In this document: piece by piece, positions 23,763-36,560 of the stretch | Layout: the number at the start of each line of letters is the position of its first letter | How positions within the stretch are numbered: position 1 is the first letter of the stretch | Origin: Ophthalmolycus amberensis | Taxonomy: Eukaryota > Chordata > Actinopteri > Perciformes > Zoarcidae | Assembly (NCBI GenBank): GCA_024529925.1 | Contig: JAFEUB010001789.1 | Span: 869,501 to 933,500, forward strand | DNA length: 64,000 nt | Direction: 5' to 3' | Program-made: the position numbers and the translations under genes | The notes under the pieces: model-generated | What the model was told of the DNA's origin: nothing | The model's database searches: none | The model's input: the letters and a program-made list of their open reading frames with translations, nothing else

Positions 23763-24745
23763 CCTCACACACACTTGAGCTCCATGGAAGATGTCAGCCT
23801 CATAGATAGAAAGTTGCACTTTAGTGCAATGAGGCGTCATTCTGCAAGAATCTATGACAAACGGTTCATGAGTGTGGCCATGATACGCACATTTGTTTAG
23901 AACTTTTGTGTTTTTCTTGTTATATCCTCACTGCCACACCCCCTTGTTGCCAATTGACATGGAACACAAACACACACCTTCGTACCTACATACATGACCT
24001 CCCTGCCTAATTTCAGCCTCCCAGGGCGACAACTGTGATGGCCAATGGCTGATCTGTCAGTCAGTCTCTTCAACCCTCTTTGGGTTTGTTAAGTTTGATT
24101 ACATTTGGTATTTTCAGTAATATATATAGACTTTTATTCAAAGCAGATATTTTGCCTTCTACAGCATTCATTCAATCATTAATCTACCCGTGTGTCAATC
24201 ATGTCAAAATATCTGCCATGAGAAGAGTCTGTTGTTTTTTGTTTCCAAGTTGAATCGAGTTGCATTCCTTAATTATTGCTTCATTTCTTTTCTTCCTTAT
24301 TTCGTATCTTCTTCCCGTCCTACTTTTAGTTTTCCTTGTTTCCAGCCTTCTTTCTTTGTCTTTCATTGCTTTTGGCATTCACTTTTTCTTTTCCTGTGTT
24401 GTTCATTTCTTTCTTTCTATTTTTTTCTTCAGTCTTCCATTGCATTCATTCATTTCCCTCTGCCCATCCTTCATTTCTCTCCTTCCACCGTAGTGTCTAT
24501 GTACTTTATATGAAGTGTGAGTTTGTCTGTCTGGTTGTGTCTTGTCTACATGTCCAGTCTCCTGTCCAATTAGTCACTCTAGCAACATTGCAATTCCTCA
24601 CAACTAATACTACAAAGACAACAACAGCTTCTCTGAATCCCCTTTGAATATTTCTTCTTATTCTTTGTCAGCAGTGTGCTGCTCAGTAAATCTTTGTGGA
24701 CGTGCATACGTGGGATTGTTTGTGCATGCATGTGCGTTGGTTTGA

Positions 24746-24746
<1 letters not shown>
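23762..24746. other. Unannotated stretch with T/C-rich patch
   Basis: About 24270-24490 is T/C-rich. The three overlapping frames of 77 to 107 codons there are Phe/Ser/Leu-rich compositional artefacts. Confidence 0.5.

Positions 24747-24787
<41 letters not shown>
24747..24787. repeat. (TG)n microsatellite
   Basis: About 20 TG units. Confidence 0.97.
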
Positions 24788-24789
<2 letters not shown>

Positions 24790-26638
24790 GGATGCTCTCT
24801 GGGGGGGCAGGAGCAACTGGAGGCTTACTTTCTTTTGACTAATTACCCAGCAACAGTCCCCACTAATTGTCAGGGCCTCGCATTGCATTTGATATCTTTA
24901 AATATCCATGCAGCATGAAGTCACATAAACGCAGCAGGGAAACAGTGAGAGGGCGGAGAGGGCAGAACAAAGCAGCCGGTCCACTGATCTGCTTTGAAGT
25001 TGTGTACAACCTGTAACCTGCAGAGTAACTGCTGCTGGATGGGGATCCGTCTCCTCAGAGGAACTGCCTGGTTATTTGAAGGGAGAAGGCACTCTGCATG
25101 AAACATCAATATAAAATGTACAATGCTCAACATTTTGAGTAAATATGTTCAAAATGAAAACTGAGATATCTATGGCTCCCTGCTCGATGCAATATTCCTT
25201 TAAAACTGCCACCCACGGAAAAGGGAATGGACATATTAATATGAACAGCATCCAATGCAATTGTTCTGCAACCAACACTGCCTTTTAATATGGCTAAGAT
25301 ATTATGGTGACCTGAATAATATAAACACGTACAGTATAAAGATCATGCTATGCAGATGCGTATTGATTGTGATGCGGTTCCAACAGTGTTTCCAGGCTTG
25401 GACTCGGCAGCAGAAGAGACAGAACTGACAATAAAATTCAACACACCACATTCCAAAAGTAAACCTGCTGTTTACAAGGTTCACTGCGTAGATCCAATTT
25501 GTGTGGATTGTGAATACATTTGACTTACAGCGGTGGCACTATGTGTGCAACCAAAGGTGATAATAACGCATCTTTGTATTTCCAGATCGGTGATTAGTAA
25601 CACAAACACAAGGGGGGGGTAGCTTTCAGTACAGCAGGGGAGGACATTTGTTGCAACTTTAAACCTACAACACAATACAAATGTTTATCTGATGCATTTT
25701 TTCCAAGAACAAAATGTCTGTCGTGGGAATGGAGGCAGGATAACCTGAGGGCCGTCGACAGTGGCTGCTGCTGTCTACACGACTAATGCAGGGAAAACAA
25801 AGGCATGAAACAAGACTTGTATTTTGCTTACAGCAGCACTAAAACCTGGATGCTGGAAGCTAAAAATGTTATATGAGAAAAAAGAAAAAAAAGAAATTTA
25901 ACAAATCGCGAGTAAAAATGGAATTGATTTTATGTTGTGTGCTGACAGATGTTTCTTTAATGCATCTTCCTTGAGGTCTTTTTGTGTGCATGTCCTCAAA
26001 TCTGTTTCTAAATGGAACGGCGGTCTCAGGACCGTAGAAAAGGGACAGGCAGAGCAAGAAAAGTAAGTCTCTCCCATCTCCTGTCTTCTCCATGAATAGC
26101 TTTATCTCCCCCTGCCGCTGAACGATGCTGACAGCCTGCATTAGCAACCTGGAACTGATTTCACTTAAGAGTTTGAGTCCTTGTTGGAATAGATTTGTCT
26201 TGTAGGGAGGAACAAAAGCCAACACATAGGTCCAACTCAAGGTTAGAGAACTCTGCGCGAACAGACAGATAGCTGTGCAGAGAGACAGACAGGCAAGTGC
26301 TCGAGGGAGCCGATGGGTTTTTGATCACCTAAATAGAGCAAATAGATTCCATAATGAGCCCTGTCACATAAATATATACGCTGAGAGGTGGGGGCCAAGG
26401 GGAATCGCGAATGCCTGATCTACATAGATTCCTCAGGGCCCAAACCGTTATTTATTTATTTATTTATTATTTTACCTGTTCTTGGAACAGTTGACAGCTC
26501 TCTGTATGCGTAGAGTCGAGGATTTGCTGGGAAAAACACGTCTAGATGTCCGGGATAAAACTGGGCGAGTTGTGGCTTAAAGTGGAACCTTTCAGACACT
26601 TATGTTATAACTGCTTATCTATATGACCATTAACCTTT
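24788..26638. other. Unannotated stretch
   Basis: No gene or repeat recognised. The 123-codon minus-strand frame at 25869-26240 has no recognisable domain. Confidence 0.45.
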
Positions 26639-26905
26639 GAAGGACCCGTGTGGAGCATTTAGGGGGATATCTTTGGCAGACATATTACATCCATGTTGTG
26701 TTTTCTTTAGCTTATGAGCCCTTCATATTTACATAGGAAGGTCCTATTCCACGAAGACTGCCATGTTGCACCTCCATGTTTCTACTGTAGCCCAGAATGG
26801 ACAAACTAAACACTTGCCCTCTAGAGAAGGCCACCACAAGTTCTCGGACACGCTTGGAAAGAGAGGTGTTAGCAGAGTGGTATTCAGATGGTTTGTTACA
26901 GTCTT
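26639..26905. mobile_element. MITE-like percomorph repeat, copy 2
   Basis: Starts GAAGGACCCGTGTGGAGCAT, a decayed form of the AAAGGACCAGTGTG terminal motif seen at 3890. It continues in the same orientation through TGCCATGTTGCACCTCCATG (26759-26778), TACTGTAGCCCAGAATGG, AAGGCCACCACAAGTTCTC and ACACGCTTGGAAAGAGAGG, all blocks of the family as I remember it. The far terminal repeat is not clear. This copy keeps more of the right half than copy 1. Confidence 0.78.
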
Positions 26906-28489
26906 TTAAATCAATAAATGAAAACATAGGGAGGCATTTATGGACATTTGCAGAAGTAGAAACACCAGAGGTAAAAATAAATATGTTCCAAAAACAAAAA
27001 GTAATTGTGAAAAGCTTGCTGGTTTGGTAGAGGGCAGGGGAAATTCTGCATGTTGGGAAGATGTAACAGGAAGTGGGTAAATCTTCAACACTTTGTTTCT
27101 ATTAGTAGTTCAATTGTTGTCCTAAATTATTAACAGAACTCCAGCTTACAAAGAGAAGATAATAACCCCTTTTCATCCCACATAAGGATCGAGCTAAGCA
27201 GTCTTGTTCTCGTCTTGTCGTGCGTATAGGTGGAATGATGAAAAAACGATCATGCGTAGAGGTCCACCTTTACATCGCCTGAATTAACATCACGCATAAT
27301 TATATAATAACTGCTAATACTGCTGAAATGATGGTTCTGTATTTGTGTGAGCAGAACCACCTGCACTCGCGTCTTGACGGGATCAGCACCACCTGCATTG
27401 ATAATTCATAAATCAACCTCTATCGAGACATTTAGCAGCTGCTGATGTTGCTGTTCTGAGGAAAAGTCGACTTCATCAACATTTCACGATGATCCCAGCA
27501 GGAAACTGTGTTTTAAGTTTAATGATGAATGATTGTCAACTTTACTCACTTTCACCTCGGGAAATCTCTTAATTTGTAATTTGTTTCTTCAAATGACTCA
27601 CAAAAGTGCACGACACCATGAAGAGAAGTTGTTGAAAAAATATACATATTTTTGAAAAGAGGGACTGACGCTCTGAAGCAGAATCATTTACTGTTTCAGT
27701 AAATTAGATTTTTTTTATTTTTTTTTACTCAGAGTAACAATTGCTGCCTATAAGATAATTTTTTTTGCTTTTTGAATCGTTTAGTAAATTTTTTTCGATT
27801 CTTTTATTAGTCTCTCTTATTACTGGAGTTTACACAAAATAAATATGACACTTCTGAAACTTAATGCAGAACTTCCATGGAATTCTGCTGTTCATGAGAA
27901 TTCTCCGTTGCAATACTGTTAAGCCTGTTAGCGTTTCCTGTCTTCACTCCGTCAAATAAAGCAGGGAACTGAATGTGAGTCCGGGGAGCTGTCCTTCGAA
28001 ACATTGGCCCGTTTTTGGCAATGAATTACAGTAGGCCCTATGGCTGAGATGTTTGGTGCGGGGCTAAAGAACATGAATTTATTTGTTTGTCAAAGGGGGT
28101 GAATAATTTTGATGAGGTATTGATTGTTGTAAATCAAGACATAAGGCACCTAGGTTAAGGGCAGTGGGGGGCCCTGCTGATAGTTTGTATGATGTATAAT
28201 TATTGAAGCCTGAAACAAGGCATTGAAATATGACCACTTTGCTGACTGGCCGTTTAAACTCATCATTCACTCAGGGATTTTATTGACACGCTCATGGGGA
28301 ACATAATTGCTGAACACTAACAAAAGGGCCTGACATTTTCTTTTTTAATTTTCCCAAAAGGTTTCACGCTGACATACAGCATCGGTGGTTTTACGTCGCT
28401 TCAGAGACAGTGTTTTCAGACACGGGCGGGGGAGCATTGCGTAATCAGCATACCATGAGTAGTCGACTGTGTGAACGCCAGCGCCTCGT
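26906..28489. other. Unannotated stretch
   Basis: No gene or known repeat. T-rich DNA lies at 27705-27800. Confidence 0.5.
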
Positions 28490-28790
28490 GAAGGATGGTT
28501 ATTGTTTCAGAAAGAAAGAGTGAACGGAGGGGAGAGTGAGAGCGAAACGAGTGGAGGGAGCGAAAGAGCCGTTCCGAAGGCAGAAAATGAAAGAGACAGA
28601 AACTTGAAAGCGACAATGATATAGAGCTTCGGAGATATAAAGGAAGGGAGAAAAACAAAAGAGAAGAGAAGACAAAACTGCAGCAAATGAAAGAAAAGCA
28701 GAGAAGATTAAAGAGGGATGACAGAGTCAAAGAATGAGAGACGGATAATGAAGGAGACTGATGGCGAAAGTGAGGAGAAAGACGGAGAAT
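28490..28790. repeat. GA-rich low-complexity tract
   Basis: The + strand is dominated by GA, GAAAG and GAGAG words. The minus-strand frame at 28416-28730 is Ser/Leu/Phe-rich because of this. Confidence 0.75.
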
Positions 28791-29153
28791 CCAATTAGAT
28801 TTGGCTTCAAGAAGCCCAGTGTCTCATCATATGTGCCGGTCATTGGTGGAACAAAACTCAGACTCACCCCATCTGCACTTTCAGCTTCTCCCTCAAGTTT
28901 CAGTTTGGGACATTTAGTTATTTGTGTCCTGACTGACCTCGGGGTTGCATCATTGGGTGGCCTTGTGGGGGCTTTGTTTGTGTCCGGCTGGGAACTTTTG
29001 CAGCATGTCATTCCCAATCTCTCTCTACCCTCTTTTCCTGTCATCTTTTTGCATAAAATGGCACAACAAATACTTACTAAAACAACAATAATACTAAATA
29101 TGACTTCAATAAACTCATCATGCCACATTGTTTTTTTGTCACGGTCAAAATAA
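28761..29153 (+). other. Open frame of doubtful coding status (130 codons)
   Basis: An ATG-to-TAA frame starts MAKVRRKTENPIRFGFKKPS after the GA-rich tract, with a hydrophobic middle (LVICVLTDLGVASLGGLVG) that could be one membrane segment. The opposite strand is also open for 133 codons over nearly the same bases (28727-29128) and also has a hydrophobic stretch near its start. I recognise neither product. Frames of this length are expected by chance in 64 kb, and nothing supports a promoter or splice sites. Confidence 0.12.
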
Positions 29154-32100
29154 AGGACTGTGACGTCTTCAGTTCTTTTGACACAGTCAGCGATGTCTTT
29201 CTGTTTTGTTTTCCTCGTGCTTCTGTTGCTGCTGCTGGAAGTGGCTGTCTTTATGCTGTGTTACGTGAATAGATGGAGTATTAAAGTGGACATATTGTAT
29301 GGAAATCTGCAGCAAGATCTTGTTTGCAGTATTAGCATTGTGATGTGTTCAAATCTTTATTCATGAATGTTTATGTGCTGGTTTGCTCTTGGATCCCTGT
29401 GATAACACCACATGCAGGGGAGGAACTCGTATAAACAGTGTGAGCAGATGCTGTACAGATCATTATTTGTGTGGGAATGTGGATGTGCTTTAGAGCTTGT
29501 GCGTCCGTGTGTGTATTTATGCATGCTTAGCGCTCTAGCACCTTCACGTCCGGTGGCGTTTACATGAAAGAGGAAATCACTGCCGGCTTCAAGACACGAC
29601 TTCTTCTCCCTGAGCCACCGAGAAAATGAAATGAGTCAGGATGTAAACATGTATTCATTATTTGATTTCCGTCTCCAGACACCGGCCACTGAATCCCACA
29701 CTGTAACCGGCTCAGCCTAAGAGCCCCTGGTGCATGTGCACAATAACACTGGCGTATCATTTGAATGCAGATGTTCCCGGCAGAAGCCTGATCCGGTATC
29801 GGACAGAAGCAGAATATAATGTCAGTCAGAATTGAGGCTCTTGTTTATTGTTTCTTTTCTTCTTTTTTTCCAACAAGCATTTCGGCCACATAATAAGCCG
29901 TGTTTACTGACCGGAACGCCAGTGGAGTGTGACTGTGCTTTTGCAGTGGCTCTGTGGTAATGTATCTGCCTATACATGTTTATTTCTAGGGACATGTGTG
30001 TGCACGGTTTGCTCCTGTTTGTCTGTGTGTTTGTGCGTGGTTTCTAAAGCGCTGAGGCCAGCAGTATGGAAGCTCGTATCGACTGTATGAGTGATGGTCA
30101 TATTCACCTGTTGAATGGATGGCTGCTTTGACTAATGACCGTCTGATTTTTTATTTTTTTTATTAAGTCCCGATTTCGCAAGGATGGTTGGCGCAAATTA
30201 AAGATTCGAAGGCGGAGAGGAAGGCGAGCGGAGATGAAAAATGGGTAATTATCGAAAACATCCACAAATCCTCAGCGGGCATATTTCAAGTGTGCATCAA
30301 ATAGTTGGGTTGATGTTTTTAGTGTGAAAAAAGTGAAACCTCCCCTCTTGCGCCCCATACCCAGCCCCGTTTCCCAGTTCCAATCTCTCCAACATCTAGT
30401 CAGACGTTCCTCCCTCACAAGGCACTACAGACACTGCAAATCAAAGTACATTTGAAGGCGTCTGTTTTGTCGGTCATGAGCAAAGTCAGGAATGTTTTCT
30501 CATCTACTGTCGGTTCCTTGGATCCTGCTTCCTCAACTCCAAAAAAAAAACAAGACAGAGTCAAGAGAGTAGAATGTTTTATTGTAGTTGGTTTTGTCAG
30601 CAGACAGATGCTGCAGGAGAAAAGATCGAATTAATTGACTTAGTTGAAAAAGAACCGTCTGATGGGACTGGGTGAAAAGCATGTGTGACTTAATTGTGAT
30701 GGAGGATTGGCTTGGATCAAGCTTTGGAAAGCCCATCCAAGGGAATTGAAGAAGAATGAGCTCAAGAGTGATTATATCATTTTCAGAGTTGATGTTTTTG
30801 CTAATGTTCCATTTTAGCACTGTAGGCATTTGGGAAACTACCCAAGAGAGCACATAAGCCGTACTGTTGTGTGCCAAGATGGAAATGATATGTACAGTAT
30901 CATTTACCAGAATGCTGAACTAAATAATACATTTCAAATGAAAAAAAAATGAAATCCAGAGGTCTTTTGATCCACATTTTAGGGGATATATTTGGACCAC
31001 TATCGTTACACACCAAAAGAGCCCAATTTTAGGTTGCAAGTAACTCATTTGCTCCGATATTTAAGTAGCCATTCTCCAGTCTGCCCCGAGTTTAACCTCA
31101 CTTTAAGATTTTGGAAAATATTCATGCGGCTCTAGAAATATTTCTCTTCTGAGCAAACCAGGAGTCACAGAGAATTGTTTCGTCACAAAATCATCCAGTT
31201 CTACTTTGTATTCCTCTACAGTTCTGCGCTCCATCCCCCCCCCCATATTCCTGCTCGATACACGTTCATGGCTGTTCTCTGTCAGCAAAAATGAAATGTA
31301 CTGACATATTATGAGACGCTGCTCGCTGACCAGACCAAGCAGATGAACGCCTGCCACCCATTAAAGAAGGAAGTGTCTGCCCAAGAAATGAAGAGCTTTA
31401 ATTGTGATCCTCCTTCTATCAGGTTCCGCTAGCATTTAGCCAACACGTTGAGTCAGCTCCACCAGAATATCAATACTAACACCAAATCTCTATATATATA
31501 TTATCAAAACCATGAAGGAGATGGGCTAGCTTTAAAGACTTATACAGGAAATGGCACTCGCTAAGCACTCTCTGGAATTTCTTAAGTGCAGATGCAGTTT
31601 GGTAATCTATTACACCTTCAAGAGTCTATTCATCACTCAACTGATTGGTGGTGGGGCTGCTTTCTCTATGGTATACAGTATTTACTTATTATACTGTACA
31701 AGTCAAAAATGAAGCCCCCAAAGTCTGACAAATGTGAATGTATTGAAACTGATGCATTTGTGTGTGATATGCTGCAGTGAAGCAATTACTAGGCAGCACA
31801 GATGTACCTCAGGATAGTATAGCAAGGCGTTTCATGTGTTTAATTGCTGCTCTGCGGCACATACACACATTTGTCACATAATGCCACAGTTCTTACATTT
31901 TAGCATTCCTTCCCACTGTTTTCTATTGCCTTTAAACTATACCGTACAACAAGGAAGGCGCTTATACATGATCAAACACCCCCACTGGTGGTTTTGTTTA
32001 TTCCAGCATAATTTATACCTTGGGGCTTTGTGTAGCCAACGCTCTTTATTCTATATTTCATGCTGTTACCAATGTAACATCGGTGCGGCATCGCCGATGA

Positions 32101-32649
32101 CATTCTCACCTTTGCCGCAAAATCATTACACATACAACAGTTATTTAGTAGAAGACGTAGGTGTCACAGTGTTAGGGCTATAGGGTGCCTGGAGCATCCA
32201 GAAAAGGGGCCTTGTTTAATTGTAAATATGTCCCCAAACAATTCAGAGTAGGCCTCAGAAAAAGAAAACCATGTGGTGAAGAAGCTGCTGCTGTCACTGA
32301 TTTCACACAGCAGTCCCAGTGAGTGTTTATACATTATGTCAGGCTCTTGTCCGATGAACTGTACTGTATTCGCAGTGCTGTGGCAGCTTCCTGTCATATG
32401 CCATCAGACACCACAGGGTCTGGTTGAACGTCCACTCTGTCCTCACACTGAAAGCAACAGGGTTTCTCCATCCCTGTGAGTCAGCGAGTCTTTCAGCTCT
32501 GCAGCAGACGATTGCCCACAATCCTCTGTTTTTCTTGTTTTTTTCCCCTCTTCCAAACAGTATGAATCTGTTCTGGTTAGAGAGATGCTTTTGTTCCATT
32601 CTAAACAGAAGAGGTGCAGGACTAAAAGTAATGTGTTGCCAAAATGGGT
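29154..32649. other. Unannotated stretch
   Basis: No gene, RNA gene or known repeat recognised over about 3.5 kb. Contains short A-runs (30540-30550, 30940-30950) and a short TATATATA at about 31492-31503. Confidence 0.5.
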
Positions 32650-32890
32650 CCCATTTTGTGTGCGTGGGCATGTTTTACCAATCTTGTGGAGACATAAATC
32701 AGTTTCACAGTGAAATTGCCTTCATTATTGGGAGAAAATATGCATGCCCATAATGTATATCATTACATTTTAGGATGAAGGCATGGTTTAGGTTAATGGT
32801 TAGGGTTAGTGTGAGTCTCCCAGGAAAGTAATGAAAGTCAATGTAATGTCCCCAAAAGTCATAAAAACATGACTGTCTGTGTGTGTTTTC
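32650..32890. repeat. Dispersed teleost repeat with GGTTAGGGTTAG core
   Basis: In order it reads 'gttttaccaatcttgtggag', 'ccttcattattggga', 'gcccataatgta..atcattacattttagg', 'ggtttaggttaatggttagg', 'gttag', 'agtcaatgtaatgtcccc' and 'aacatgactgtctgtgtgtg'. From memory this is the block order of a common fish interspersed repeat that ends in a TG tract. The telomere-like GGTTAG units belong to the repeat and are not a telomere. Confidence 0.7.
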
Positions 32891-33084
32891 TAACAGTGAA
32901 GCTTGTAAAAATCCCTCTCATGTAAATATATTAGTACTAAAGTAAATTTACCCTGAAGTACTGAAGTACACAGCACATTATTTCCTTGTAACTTTGGATG
33001 GATAAGAATAAGGAAACCATGATTTATCCATACAGAGTGAAGCCATATACTGTACATGAGAATGAATGTAGTCACCGTCCCGTC

Positions 33085-33660
33085 ACCCATTGGTTTGTGG
33101 GCGATGGTTTTGATTACTTGAGTTTGGCATTTTGACTGCCCACATCTTGGATGTTGACTGGAAGTGACACGAAGAGGGCGGAGCTAAGTACAACCGAACG
33201 TTGAATAAGACAATTTTTGTCGACCAAAATGTTATAATTACCTTGCATAAACAAAAAACAAACGCACTGTGAAAGAGTTAAAGTTTTAAGATGAAAACAT
33301 TGAAAACTCCCGGACCGGACAACGCTGTGGTAAAGACAGCGAGGTAGCCACTCTCTAAAGCATATCCTGCTTTGTCATCTATTTGACTCTAAAAGGGGAC
33401 AAAATTTACAAAATGAACATCCTGCTTGATTAAAGAAGATTTTGCATTTGAGACGATAAACTCATGTTTACAATGTTTACTGATAAATCAAGTGAGATGT
33501 AACATCATTTTGTCATAGACTCTTAATCAATCAGACTTCTTTCAGCAACCAGATAGTCGCCCCCTGATGGTCATTAGAAAGAATGCCAATGTAAGGCCCT
33601 TAACGGAATTCAACTCTTTTCAGAACCAGAGGTTGGCGCCTAGGTTTCAGCAGTCAAAAC
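33085..33660. mobile_element. Abundant percomorph interspersed repeat, near full length
   Basis: Blocks in order are 'tgattacttgagtttggcat', 'gaagtgacacgaagagggcg', 'gctaagtacaaccgaacg', 'acattgaaaactcccgga', 'acaacgctgtggtaaagaca', 'ctctctaaagcata', 'aaactcatgtttacaatg', 'caatcagacttctttcagca' and 'agtcgccccctgatgg'. I recognise this sequence of blocks from many percomorph loci. It is probably a non-autonomous DNA element and has no coding capacity. A 76-codon frame at its right end is incidental. The end positions are estimates. Confidence 0.82.
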
Positions 33661-34576
33661 ATGTTTTTATTTCAGTAAATATATACATATACTGTGTGCA
33701 TAAACATGTGTGTGTGTGTTGTTGTGATCCTTACAGGGACATGGACATTTACACACACAAAAAAAACAACAACAAAAGAAAACAACGGGTGACGTAAAGA
33801 GAGAAAAGCAATAATTCTCTGTAAATATTTCTGCAGTACCAGCTGGATAAAAGCACAAATAATGAAAGCACAGATAAAAGCTTTCAGAGCAAAATAGCAG
33901 CGGTTATCTTGGAGCGACGCTTTCTTTGAATGCCCTTACTCTTAGGCCCCGAACATTAGAAATGAGCGCTGAAAGTGTCGCAGTGTACACGGGTCCTTTT
34001 GCCAGCCTCGTCTCACCTTCTCCAGAGGGGAAACGCTCCTCCAGATGGGTTGATGCGTCCCACCTCTCCACCACAGGGAACTGAATGAAGCAGGAGTGAT
34101 CAAAAAGAGCCCTTATTAAAACACTCCAGCACTCATTTCCTTCCTCTCATGGCCTATTGCCTGCGGCCATAACACCAGCGACTGCAAGCTGCCTCTTCTG
34201 ACCTGCACAGGTGCTCCAGTCGTACTCTCTTGCCAAAAAATAATTAGCTAATTTTGACTCCGGGCTCTTGCTTTGAATTTTACGATGTGGAATTAAAAGA
34301 CTGAGGGAGGGAAATAAAGTCTTGGATTCTAATTAAGGGAGTTGTGTGCATCCCAGGGAGAGATGATTATAGAGAATAAAAGCTTTTAACAAGCATGGCA
34401 TAAGGTAATCCACTGCCATCACCCACCACACCCCCCCATCTGGAAGACAATGCAGGCAGTAATTGATGCCCCGGGCATGTCTGATTGATTGGCTGCAATT
34501 CAGTAACAGCACAATCAAACTGTGCCAGGACTGCCGGGGCCACCACACAAGATCTAATCGACAAATAATAAACTTG
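33661..34576. other. Unannotated stretch
   Basis: No gene recognised. 34230-34560 has a homeodomain-site-like AT texture (TTAGCTAATTTT, CTAATTAAGG, CAGTAATTGATG) that could be conserved non-coding DNA, which is an impression only. Confidence 0.4.
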
Positions 34577-34599
34577 GTGTGTGTGTGTGTGTGTGTGTG
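34577..34599. repeat. (TG)n microsatellite
   Basis: About 11 TG units. Confidence 0.95.
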
Positions 34600-35370
34600 A
34601 TTCTACTGTCAATCCTGACTCTCACTCTGTCCCTTTGCAATATATCAGAGTGTGTATTGCTTTTACGACTTTAAATGTGACTGTTCTGTCACCTTTAATG
34701 AATGTTTTGTTTTGTAGCTCCAAATTTAGATATCCAGTCCACCTAGTAGAGTGAACTCGCTTTTTTAACAAAAGGACAAATTGGTAATTCCAAAGCTAAC
34801 TTTCAAACATAAATATGTGGTAAAATAAAACTGGCTGACAAACAAAACTATACTACCCCTTCCATTGTAAGTATCCTAATTACACTTTTTGTCCTCTGTT
34901 TCCTGAGATGTCAGCACAGTTAAGATGGTTTGTAATTGTTTAAAGGCACAAGCTCCTCAAAGTTTCCCAAAGCTGAAAATATTTGAAATTATTTGATCTT
35001 GGTCGGAAATTCCTTTACTTTTATTTGATCGATTGTGTTTTGACACTTCATTATACTGCAATACTATCTCTAGGGCTTGAGCTGAAAACTAATTGTAATA
35101 TAAAAACTTGCAATGATGGTAACGTGAAGACTTAACCCACCTCTGTCTCACCTTCTAGTCAACATCAGCATGCTGATGATTATTTTAAATTGCTACCTGG
35201 TTGGTTGTCCACATCTCAATAAATGTAGCAATAAAATGTGCCAATGAACTCTTGTCTCCCATCAGCATTACTGCAAATCACAGTTCACATACTGAATTGG
35301 GAGATAATGTTGATTGAGCCCATCACGCAGCTGAGTATTAACGAAACAAAATGTTTTACAATTTTTTCAT
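34600..35370. other. Unannotated stretch
   Basis: AT-rich. No gene or repeat recognised. Confidence 0.5.
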
Positions 35371-35490
35371 TAAACCTTTCTTTAACAAGGTAAAAGTCTC
35401 ACTGTGATTAAAAACACTTTTAATAGGTTCCTGGCTAAGAGACCGGCATAAAACCAGCATTACAGCCATAAAGACAACATAAATAGGGCA
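35371..35490. repeat. Dispersed fish repeat (TTTAACCAGGTAA..TCTCA family)
   Basis: 'aacctttctttaacaaggta', 'aaagtctcactgtgattaaa', 'aacactttt', 'ttcctggctaagag' and 'agcattacagccataaagac' match, in order, a common fish repeat remembered as CCTTTATTTAACCAGGTAAGTCTCATTGAGATTAAAAATC..GAGACCTGGCCAAGAGG. The same family occurs reverse-complemented at 41790-41880. Confidence 0.7.
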
Positions 35491-36360
35491 ATAATACAGT
35501 CACACTGAGTATGAAAGAGCATAACGATTATTTTGTTCGAACATATATGAGTTATATGTTTCTCAGGTGTGCATTCAAATACATTAGGGACAATAAAAAG
35601 TGCTAATTTCCAGTTAGAGCTGACTCGAGCAACCATTAGACATGGCTGATATAACCGTCACCTGCATGTTTGACCATTTATTTCATTCTCACTGTGGGCT
35701 TCCTTGCTACCAGCAGGTACGTGGGTTATTGTGCAGGTTATGAATCATCCATTACAGCACATTAAATGGTTATGTGAGGCTATTAAAGGCGTTTAGGATT
35801 GTATTTAAACGCAGTGTTGTCAAACAGAGTGGGATTATGACGTGGGTGACGCCACGCTCCTTTAGCCACTTTGAGCTGCTTTCACTCAGTGTATTCCTTC
35901 GGTGCTGCATGTGAACGAGACAGAGTATTCACGCTCAGGCTGGACCCCAAGAAAAGATGATGTGGTTTTCCCGTCCACGAAGTGCATTGTGTACATAAAG
36001 CACTGAGAAAATGTGAGTGACGGATGAAAACATATCCTGTGTTATCTGTGGTCCGCATCCAAAGCCTCTTACATTGTCGTGAATGCATATATGGGAAGAT
36101 TGTAATGTACGTGGGAGTGGTATCCTCATGTAAGACTTCCATACATGAGGCGAGATGTGTTTCTATATTTGTACAGTGAATAAAAGCAAAAAGGCGAGCA
36201 GCCGGTAAGTCAGTAAAAAGAGAGAATTCGAGCAAATTGTATTGGGGCTTTGGTAGAAATATTTCTCTAACTTGCTGGGCACAGCTGATGGGTTTTAAAA
36301 TGCAGAGACAAACAGTCACAATATCCGATCACTGGATGTGAAATTGCATGTTGTTGGACT
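35491..36360. other. Unannotated stretch
   Basis: No gene recognised. A minus-strand frame of 145 codons (35882-36319) shows no known domain and no splice or promoter support. Confidence 0.4.
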
Positions 36361-36560
36361 ACATATTTCAATACCAACATGTGAGGTTCCCATCCCTCAA
36401 TCTCAATTGGCTACTTGCACAAAGTTAACAATAATTGGACCCATAGAAATAGAATAGGAGTAGAATGGACATTCCCAATCAAATCAATGTAGCATGATAG
36501 TCAGAATGGCGGCCATTTTTATGTGTACCATTGCCATCGTGACCGTTTTAGAGGGCTAGC
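36361..36560. repeat. Possible dispersed repeat
   Basis: The text 'gacccatagaaatagaatag', 'gtagaatggacattcccaat', 'gtcagaatggcggccatttt' and 'gtaccattgccatcgtgac' feels recurrent in fish genomes, but I cannot place it in a family. Confidence 0.35.

Noticed and set aside
32800..32815. Interstitial telomere (GGTTAGGGTTAG)
   Set aside because: Only two units, embedded in a recognisable dispersed fish repeat.
35882..36319. 145-codon minus-strand frame
   Set aside because: No recognisable domain or motif, no flanking splice or promoter signals, and length expected by chance.
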